A DNA stretch of 64,000 nucleotides from Rhodococcus sp. AW25M09. Lineage in GTDB: Bacteria; Actinomycetota; Actinomycetes; Mycobacteriales; Mycobacteriaceae. Below the pieces are notes generated by a model. The model did not search any database, was not told where the DNA came from, and saw only the letters and a list, made by a program, of their open reading frames with translations. Shown here piece after piece: positions 57,857 through 64,000 of the stretch. The DNA lies in assembly GCF_000333955.1 (NCBI RefSeq), contig NZ_CAPS01000081.1, positions 62,001 through 126,000 of the forward strand, given 5' to 3'. A program made the position numbers and the translations under genes. How positions within the stretch are numbered: position 1 is the first letter of the stretch; each line of letters begins with the position of its first letter.

Positions 57857-59881
57857 TCAGCCGATCCGAATCGGATCGATCTGCACCCGCACTCCCGCGC
57901 CGAGCTTCTTGGCGCTCCGAGATGCCTGTGCGGTGGCCAGTGCCCGTGCGAGCGCCGCTCCGGTGCTGCGCGGCACGCGGATCAGCAGTCTCTGCACTTC
58001 GCCGGAGAGTGCGTCCTCTCCGCTACCGGCCGGAGCCCGCTGTCCGTCCGGCAAGTCGACGGGTCCGAGGATCTCCACCGACTCGGGGAGGTCGGCGCTG
58101 TCCACCAGTGCAGTGATCGCGTCGGTGGTGCCGTCGATCGCCGCGACGTGCACGGCCGGCGGAAAGCGCACCTCGACACGCTCGTCCAACTGACTTCGGG
58201 CATGCCACAACGGATCCCAGCGAACCAGAGCCTGCACTGTGGGAATTTCGGACTCGGCCACGACCACCACCCGGCCACCTGCCGATCCCGGTCTCACCAT
58301 GGCTGCGGCCGTCATCCACCGCCGCAGAGTCTCCTCGGCGGCGCGTAGGTCCGCTCGACCGAGCAGGGCCCACCCGTCGAGGAGCAGAGCCGCCCCGTAG
58401 CCACCCTCGACCGTCGGCTCGGCACCCACGGTGGACACCACCAGCGCCGCACCAGGTCGAACGGCGTCGAGCACAGCCGCACCGCCCGAGTTGTGCACCG
58501 GCACGGCTGGAAACGCCCGTCCGAGTTCCTCGGCCGTTCGTCCCGCTCCGATCACGACGGCACGGAGATTGCGCGACCCGCAGACCGTGCAGCGATGTGC
58601 AGCGTCCGCGATGCCACACCACGAGCATGTCGGACTGCCCGCACCGTCGCCGTCCGCAGCGGAGGGCAACGCCAACGGACCGTTGCACCGGCGACACCGC
58701 GCCGAATTGCGACACTTGGCGCACGCCAGAGATGGGACGTACCCGGAACGCGGAACCTGCACCAGGACAGGGGTATCCGCTTTGAGGGCGGCGCGAGCGG
58801 CCTCGAAGGCGATTGCCGGCAACCGTGCGACACGAGCAGCGGGATCCCGCGCGAGGGCATGATCGGAGTCGGCCAGCGCCACCACGTGGGGTTGACGCGC
58901 GCGGATCATTTCACGCGAAGCGACCAGATCGTGTGCCCACCCGGAATCGACGAGCGCTTCCGCCTCCGCCGTGCGCGAGTGTCCCCCGATCACGATCGCA
59001 GCCCCGGACACGTGAGCGCGAAGCAACGCCACCTCACGTGCATGCGGATACGGCGATCGGGGCTCGGCGAAGCTGTCGTCGCCGTCGTCCCAGATCGCAA
59101 TCATGCCGAGCGTGGACACCGGAGCGAAGACCGCACTGCGCGTACCCACCACGACGATCGGTCCGGATCGCAAGCACCGCAACCATTGCCGGTACCGCTT
59201 CGCCGGACCCAAACCGGCGGACAATGCCACGACGCGGTCGCCGCCGAGCAAAGCCGTGCACGCCGTCTCGAGGCGATCCAGATCACGCTGATCGGGTACG
59301 ACAACCACTGCGGACCGACCGCCGGCCACAGTCACGGCCACCGCCTCCGCCAACCGAATCGGCCACTGCTCACCGGGTAGCGCCTGCCACACCGCACGCG
59401 GGAATCGCCCCGACGCCAAGGCGTCCAGAAAATTCGAACCGTGGGTGTATGCCGACCACGCTGCTCGGTCGACAGCAGGATCGTCCGAGGATTCGACGGC
59501 GGGTGGGACTTCTGCTTCGACCCGCGCATGGCGGGCCGGAATTGCCAGACGCAGAACGTCCGCTCGCGTACCTGCGTAGCGATCGGCGACCGCCGCGGCG
59601 AGCTCGGCGATTTCCGGAGTCAGAACCTGCTCCGCCGACACCACCCGATCGAGCCATCCGAGCTTGCCGGAATGCTCACTTTCGGCCAGCCTGGCCAACA
59701 GGAAACCGTCTACCAGGCGACCTGCGAATCGCACTCGAACACGAACGCCCGGCTGTGCATCACCGCTGAGTTCCTCGGAAACGAGGTAGTCGAACTCGCG
59801 GTCGAGATGCGGCAGCGGCAACATCGGGAGAATGCGCGCGATCGGTAGATCCGACGCCGCCACCCGTGCTGCGACCGCCAC
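57857..59881 (-). CDS. priA: PriA-like primosomal protein, apparently helicase-defective
   Basis: A 674-residue protein with the PriA N-terminal 3'-DNA-binding domain (LPHLDREFDYLVSEELSG near residue 25) and the paired zinc cysteines CAKCRNSARCRRC, then CSWCG and CTVCG (about 400-450). The Walker A motif expected as GVTGSGKT is missing: the corresponding region reads LPGEQWPIRLAEAVAVTVAG, and the DEAH box is replaced by IWDDGDDSFAEP. Actinobacterial PriA proteins are known to lack helicase motifs. It probably acts in replication restart as a structural factor. GTG 59881 is chosen for AGGAGG upstream. Confidence 0.88.
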   Translation of the reverse strand: MAVAARVAASDLPIARILPMLPLPHLDREFDYLVSEELSGDAQPGVRVRVRFAGRLVDGFLLARLAESEHSGKLGWLDRVVSAEQVLTPEIAELAAAVADRYAGTRADVLRLAIPARHARVEAEVPPAVESSDDPAVDRAAWSAYTHGSNFLDALASGRFPRAVWQALPGEQWPIRLAEAVAVTVAGGRSAVVVVPDQRDLDRLETACTALLGGDRVVALSAGLGPAKRYRQWLRCLRSGPIVVVGTRSAVFAPVSTLGMIAIWDDGDDSFAEPRSPYPHAREVALLRAHVSGAAIVIGGHSRTAEAEALVDSGWAHDLVASREMIRARQPHVVALADSDHALARDPAARVARLPAIAFEAARAALKADTPVLVQVPRSGYVPSLACAKCRNSARCRRCNGPLALPSAADGDGAGSPTCSWCGIADAAHRCTVCGSRNLRAVVIGAGRTAEELGRAFPAVPVHNSGGAAVLDAVRPGAALVVSTVGAEPTVEGGYGAALLLDGWALLGRADLRAAEETLRRWMTAAAMVRPGSAGGRVVVVAESEIPTVQALVRWDPLWHARSQLDERVEVRFPPAVHVAAIDGTTDAITALVDSADLPESVEILGPVDLPDGQRAPAGSGEDALSGEVQRLLIRVPRSTGAALARALATAQASRSAKKLGAGVRVQIDPIRIG

Positions 59882-59973
59882 CGCACCTCCTTCTCGACTT
59901 GTCCTGACCACTCTCGAAGCGGAAGCACCGAGCCGGTGCGAGCAGGGTACGCGCAGGACCGTCTTCGATGTGC

Positions 59974-61188
59974 TTACAGACCGGCAGCATCCCGGAGCTT
60001 GTCGGCGCGATCGGTGGACTCCCACGGCAGATCGATGTCGGTACGACCGAAGTGACCGTACGCAGCCGTCGGGGCGTAGATCGGCCGCAGCAGATCCAGA
60101 TCGCGAATGATGGCGCCGGGCCGCAGGTCGAACACCTCGCTGATCGCAGCGCGGATACGAACAGGATCGGTCTTCTCGGTGCCGAAGGTCTCGACGAACA
60201 GCCCGACCGGTGCCGCCTTACCGATTGCGTACGCCACCTGGACCTCGATCCGATCGGCCAGTCCCGCTGCGACGGCGTTCTTGGCAACCCATCGCATCGC
60301 GTAGGCCGCACTGCGATCGACCTTGGACGGATCCTTACCGGAGAACGCTCCACCGCCATGCCGTGCCATGCCGCCGTAGGTGTCGACGATGATCTTGCGA
60401 CCGGTCAGCCCGGCATCACCCATCGGGCCGCCGAGTACGAACTTTCCGGTGGGGTTGACCAGCAACCGCACGTTCGAGGTGTCCAGGGTCGGCACGTTCA
60501 ACTCGGCGAGAACCGACCCGAGCACCTTCTCCCGAACATCCGGAGTGAGCAGGTTGTCGAGGTCGATGTCGGCCGCATGCTGGCTGGAGATCACCACGGT
60601 ATCGAGACGTACCGCATTGTCGCCGTCGTATTCGATCGTGACCTGAGTCTTGCCGTCCGGGCGCAGGTACGGCAGCACGCCGCTCTTGCGAACCTCGGTC
60701 AGCCGTCGAGCGAGACGGTGCGCCAACGCGATCGGCAACGGCATCAGCTCGGGGGTGTCGGTGTTGGCGTAACCGAACATCAACCCCTGGTCCCCCGCGC
60801 CCTGACGGTCGATCTCGTCGTCCGACAGTCCTTCGACCCGAGACTCGTGCGAATGATCCACGCCCTGAGCGATTTCGGGAGACTGCGCTCCGATGGCAAC
60901 GTTGACGCCGCAGGAGTTTCCGTCGAATCCCTTGGCAGACGAGTCGTACCCGATCTCGAGCACCTTCTCGCGCACGATCTTCGGGATATCCGCATATGCG
61001 GTGGTGTTGACCTCACCCGCGACGTGCACCTGACCAGTGGTGACCAACGTCTCGACGGCGACCCGGGCTCGCGGATCCTCCGTCAGCAGAGCGTCGAGAA
61101 TCGAATCGCTGATGGCATCACAGATCTTGTCGGGATGACCCTCTGTAACGGACTCACTGGTGAAAAGCCGACTACCGGACGTGCTCAC
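59974..61188 (-). CDS. metK: S-adenosylmethionine synthase
   Basis: A 404-residue enzyme making SAM from methionine and ATP. It shows [20 protein letters not shown] near residue 12, [12 protein letters not shown] near 130 and the P-loop-like [19 protein letters not shown] near 278. The GTG start is preceded by GAGGAAG. The 145-nt gap upstream contains a TAGAGT -10-like box near 61240; I see no SAM riboswitch. Confidence 0.97.
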   Translation of the reverse strand: MSTSGSRLFTSESVTEGHPDKICDAISDSILDALLTEDPRARVAVETLVTTGQVHVAGEVNTTAYADIPKIVREKVLEIGYDSSAKGFDGNSCGVNVAIGAQSPEIAQGVDHSHESRVEGLSDDEIDRQGAGDQGLMFGYANTDTPELMPLPIALAHRLARRLTEVRKSGVLPYLRPDGKTQVTIEYDGDNAVRLDTVVISSQHAADIDLDNLLTPDVREKVLGSVLAELNVPTLDTSNVRLLVNPTGKFVLGGPMGDAGLTGRKIIVDTYGGMARHGGGAFSGKDPSKVDRSAAYAMRWVAKNAVAAGLADRIEVQVAYAIGKAAPVGLFVETFGTEKTDPVRIRAAISEVFDLRPGAIIRDLDLLRPIYAPTAAYGHFGRTDIDLPWESTDRADKLRDAAGL

Positions 61189-61333
61189 GGACTTCCTCTC
61201 GACGCATGTTGCTGCCGACCCGACGCGATGCGTCGGCCGAGCACTCTACTGAAATTGACGTTCCCTCGGTGTTATCGCCCCGGACGGAATCCGGCAAACC
61301 TCTACGGGCGACATCGCCTGTGCACCCTCGGCA

Positions 61334-62587
61334 TCATCGCGGGTTGGAGGTAGGTCGGGGCGCACGGGCATCGAGCATAGTCACCACCGAATCGAGCACG
61401 CGGCTCGCAAGGAGAGCTTTCGAGCCCTCTCCCAGGGCGGACTCGGAACCGTCGGATCGGAGCAACCATCCATCGTTGTGGTCGACCTCGAACGCCTTGC
61501 CGTCCCCCACTGCATTGACCACGAGCAGGTCGCAGCCTTTGCGCTCGAGCTTGGTCCGCGCGTAAGTCAACACGTCTCCGTTCGCATCACCGGTTTCGGC
61601 GGCGAATCCAACGATGACCGTCGACGATGGAAGTTCGCCGTCGCGTCGGGCCGCGACCAAGCCCGCAAGAATGTCGTCGTTGCGGATCAACGGAATCGAC
61701 GACGGTTCGTCGGACCCCTTCTTGATCTTGCTGCCCGCGATGGACTCGGGGCGGAAGTCTGCGACGGCGGCCGCCATCACCACCGCATCGACGCCGACCG
61801 AGTACTTACGAACCGCGTCCTGCATGTCCGATGCGGTCTTGACGTGGACGACGTCGACCGCGGCCGGGGCGTCGAGGTCGCTGGTGTAGCCGGCGATCAA
61901 GGTCACCTGAGCGCCACGCTGAGCAGCTACTCGCGCCAGCGCGTACCCCTGTTTGCCGGAACTGCGATTGCCGAGGAACCGCACCGGGTCGAGTGGCTCG
62001 CGAGTCCCGCCGGCGGACACGAGCACATGTCGACCTTCGAGGTCTCGCGGAAGCGCATCCGCTCGTTCGCTCAACAGCATCGACAGTGCGAAGATCTCGT
62101 CCGGCTCCGGCAACCGACCTGCGCCGGTATCTTGCCCGGTCAGACGACCGGATGCCGGTTCGATCACGTGCGTTCCGCGCGAGCGAAGCGTGGCGACATT
62201 GGCGACCGTGGCCGGGTGCTCCCACATCTCGGTATGCATTGCCGGTGCCAGAACCACCGGGCACCGCGCGGTCAGCAGAGTGGCGGTCAACAGATCGTCG
62301 GCCCGCCCGCCCGCTATCCGAGCCATCAGATCCGCGGTGGCCGGAGCCACCACTACGAGGTCGGCCTCTTGACCCAGGCGGACGTGCGGGACCTCCGGCA
62401 CGTCCGCGAAGACGCCGGTGTTGACCGGGTGACCGGACAGTGCCTCGAACGTGGCACGTCCGACGAATTCGAGGGCCGACGAGGTCGGAACCACTCGTAC
62501 CTTGTGCCCGCTCTCGGTGAAGCTACGGATGAGTGAACAACTCTTGTAGGCGGCGATACCTCCGCCGACTCCGACGACGACGTGCAA
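61334..62587 (-). CDS. coaBC: Bifunctional CoaBC (phosphopantothenoylcysteine synthetase/decarboxylase)
   Basis: A 417-residue fusion for coenzyme A synthesis. The N-terminal FMN-dependent CoaC decarboxylase has VVGVGGGIAAYKSCSLIRSF at the start, ADLVVVAPATADLMARIAGG near residue 78 and VLAPAMHTEMWEHP near 112. The C-terminal CoaB synthetase has VSAGGTREPLDPVRFLGNRS near 195, followed by SGKQG, and the Lys pair in GSKIKKGSDE. The start appears to be TTG with AGAGGA 8 nt upstream. Confidence 0.95.
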   Translation of the reverse strand: MHVVVGVGGGIAAYKSCSLIRSFTESGHKVRVVPTSSALEFVGRATFEALSGHPVNTGVFADVPEVPHVRLGQEADLVVVAPATADLMARIAGGRADDLLTATLLTARCPVVLAPAMHTEMWEHPATVANVATLRSRGTHVIEPASGRLTGQDTGAGRLPEPDEIFALSMLLSERADALPRDLEGRHVLVSAGGTREPLDPVRFLGNRSSGKQGYALARVAAQRGAQVTLIAGYTSDLDAPAAVDVVHVKTASDMQDAVRKYSVGVDAVVMAAAVADFRPESIAGSKIKKGSDEPSSIPLIRNDDILAGLVAARRDGELPSSTVIVGFAAETGDANGDVLTYARTKLERKGCDLLVVNAVGDGKAFEVDHNDGWLLRSDGSESALGEGSKALLASRVLDSVVTMLDARAPRPTSNPR

Positions 62588-62610
62588 GTCAGGTGTCCTC
62601 TGTGGGGTTC

Positions 62611-62916
62611 TTATTCGCCTTCGGTGTGCTCGAGAAGATCCGCGTGGATCTCTCGGAGTGCGATCGACAGCGGCTTCTCCTGCAGACCCGGCTCGACCAG
62701 CGGTCCCACGTACTCGAGGATGCCGTCACCGAGCTGGTTGTAGTAGTCGTTGATCTGGCGCGCACGCTTGGCCGCGTAGATCACCAAGGCGTACTTGGAC
62801 GACGTGCGGGCGAGCAACTCGTCGATGGGCGGATTGGTGATGCCGAGCGGCGTGTCGTAGGCCGGCAGAGCGCTGCGTCCGTCGAAGTCGGAAACGGCCG
62901 CTGAAGTGCTGCTCAC
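62611..62916 (-). CDS. rpoZ: RNA polymerase omega subunit
   Basis: A 101-residue omega subunit with the typical [20 protein letters not shown] (residues about 27-46) and [19 protein letters not shown]. It assists assembly of the beta-prime subunit. GTG start with AGGAG upstream. Placed between gmk and coaBC, the usual actinobacterial order; the stop is 23 nt before coaBC. Confidence 0.96.
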   Translation of the reverse strand: MSSTSAAVSDFDGRSALPAYDTPLGITNPPIDELLARTSSKYALVIYAAKRARQINDYYNQLGDGILEYVGPLVEPGLQEKPLSIALREIHADLLEHTEGE

Positions 62917-62988
62917 TGATGATCTCCTGAAATTGCATCGTTGATACTACGAACTAGCTGGTCGAGGCCTCGTGCGCCGTGTGAATGG

Positions 62989-63603
62989 TCAGCTGTTTCC
63001 GACCGACGACCTACCGACCAACAAGGATACCAACTGTTCGCACGAATGGTCGACATCGGTATTGACAACCACCGTGTCGAACTCGTCCTGCGCGGCCAAT
63101 TCCACCCGCGCGGTCTCCAGTCGCCGTTCGGTTGCCGCGCTTTCCTCCGTCGCACGTCCGACCAACCGAGAGACCAGGTCTTCCCACGTGGGCGGAGCCA
63201 TGAACACCAACAGGGCCTCCGGCTTGGATACGCGCACCGCGCGGGCACCCGCCAGATCGAGCTCGAGCAACACGGGGCTTCCCGCCTCGAGAGCGGCATC
63301 CACAGGTGCAGCCGGAGTCCCGGAACGCTGCAGCCCACCGTGGATGCTCGCCCACTCGAGCAACTCACCGTCGGCGATCATCCGATCGAACTCGTCCGCC
63401 GACACGAAGTGATAGTCCTGGCCGTCGGTCTCACCCGGTCGAGGGGATCGTGTTGTCACCGACACGCTGAAGACGAGCTCGGGCAACGCCGCGCGGACGA
63501 GCCGAACCACACTGGATTTGCCGACGCCGGAGGGGCCGGACAGCACCACCAATCGACCCCGTTCCTTCGATGGGACCGCTGCGGCCGCAGCGTCAGTGCT
63601 CAC
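62989..63603 (-). CDS. gmk: Guanylate kinase
   Basis: A 204-residue kinase for GMP to GDP. It has the P-loop [18 protein letters not shown] near residue 19, [19 protein letters not shown] near 50 and [11 protein letters not shown]. The start is 5 nt after the mihF stop, so the two are co-transcribed. Length is normal. Confidence 0.96.
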   Translation of the reverse strand: MSTDAAAAAVPSKERGRLVVLSGPSGVGKSSVVRLVRAALPELVFSVSVTTRSPRPGETDGQDYHFVSADEFDRMIADGELLEWASIHGGLQRSGTPAAPVDAALEAGSPVLLELDLAGARAVRVSKPEALLVFMAPPTWEDLVSRLVGRATEESAATERRLETARVELAAQDEFDTVVVNTDVDHSCEQLVSLLVGRSSVGNS

Positions 63604-63608
63604 TGCCG

Positions 63609-63929
63609 TCAGGCCTCGAAATCGAACTTCGTCAGCAGCGCCTTGCGCTGCCGATCGCCGAGACCGCGGAGTCGACGGGTGGGTGCGATCTCCAACTCCG
63701 TCATCAATTCAGCGGCTTTGACCTTGCCCACCTTCGGTAGCGCCTCGAGCAGAGCGGACACCTTCATCTTCCCGAGAATCTCGTCCGTCTCCGCGTCGGT
63801 GAGCACCTGCTTGAGGTCGGTCCCACCACGCTTGAGACGCTCTTTGAGCTCGGCGCGAGCCTTGCGGGCGATAGCTGCCTTCTCGAGGGCAGCGGCACGC
63901 TGCTCGGGGGTCAACTGGGGAAGGGCCAC
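63609..63929 (-). CDS. mihF: Actinobacterial integration host factor (mIHF)
   Basis: A 106-residue nucleoid protein. It starts [20 protein letters not shown], is helical and basic, and holds the helix-two-turn-helix region [20 protein letters not shown] near residue 60, then [20 protein letters not shown]. It is the actinobacterial IHF (not related to HU-type IHF), which binds DNA and is essential in mycobacteria. GTG start with GGAGG about 9 nt upstream. It leads mihF-gmk-rpoZ-coaBC. Confidence 0.96.
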   Translation of the reverse strand: MALPQLTPEQRAAALEKAAIARKARAELKERLKRGGTDLKQVLTDAETDEILGKMKVSALLEALPKVGKVKAAELMTELEIAPTRRLRGLGDRQRKALLTKFDFEA

Positions 63930-64000
63930 TGTCGGTTCCTCCGTCTTCTCGTTCGGGGCGATCCGGCGTATCGGACGATTTCGGCACGCCGACCATGGTT
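63930..64000. other. Upstream region of mihF to window edge
   Basis: 71 bp with the mihF ribosome site and a GATACG -10-like element; no gene is visible. In mycobacteria pyrF lies further upstream. Confidence 0.4.

Noticed and set aside
61189-61333. SAM riboswitch upstream of metK
   Set aside because: The 145-nt gap is short and shows no structure I recognise as a SAM aptamer.

Overview
This window is a stretch of chromosomal core genome from a mycolic-acid actinomycete, most likely Rhodococcus or a close relative. The evidence is high-GC coding, many GTG starts, and gene order that follows the Mycobacterium tuberculosis block from about Rv1388 (mihF) to Rv1485 (hemH), read here in the opposite direction. 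Rhodococcus-like additions to that order are a lycopene beta-cyclase (crtLb) next to an SDR gene, a Ku gene, and a phosphoenolpyruvate carboxylase. Genus assignment is inference from recalled gene order and proteins; no search was run.

Layout, left to right. (1) 1-7.9 kb, minus strand: a membrane protein, the RipA-type peptidoglycan endopeptidase, a MoxR / DUF58 / VWA set, then fabG1-inhA (FAS-II mycolate synthesis) and the start of hemH. (2) 8-11.8 kb, plus: aconitase and its repressor AcnR, with a near-textbook AcnR operator in the acn promoter. (3) 11.8-16.5 kb: an ABC-F ATPase (minus), then an SDR gene overlapping crtLb, and ku (plus). (4) 16.5-23 kb, minus: the full SUF iron-sulfur operon sufR-sufB-sufD-sufC-sufS-sufU-sufT. 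(5) 23-30.4 kb: mptB, an ABC-2 transporter pair and ctaA (plus), a small unknown gene (minus), qor (plus), ctaB (minus). (6) 30.7-37.2 kb, plus: tkt-tal-zwf-opcA-pgl, the pentose phosphate operon. (7) 37.5-43.8 kb, minus: ppc, secG, and gap-pgk-tpiA. (8) 43.9-48.9 kb, minus: uvrC-rapZ-yvcK-whiA. (9) 49-53.8 kb, minus: rpe and the riboflavin genes ribD-ribE-ribBA-ribH plus a PH-domain protein. (10) 53.8-64 kb: a YjbR-like gene (plus), then minus-strand mihF-gmk-rpoZ-coaBC-metK, priA, a PadR regulator, fmt and rsmB.

The genes serve central carbon metabolism, Fe-S and heme biogenesis, envelope synthesis, cofactors and translation. Many neighbours overlap by ATGA or GTGA, implying translational coupling.

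I found no transposon, phage, CRISPR array, tRNA/rRNA gene or defence system, and no convincing previously undescribed multi-gene system. The most unusual features are small: a triplicated 23-bp unit that makes a relay of two 8-codon ORFs leading into ribD; tandem repeats in ribBA and after pgl; a recurring pattern of -10 boxes placed 6-7 nt before start codons, suggesting leaderless mRNAs; several perfect palindromic candidate operators; and a PriA without a visible Walker A motif.
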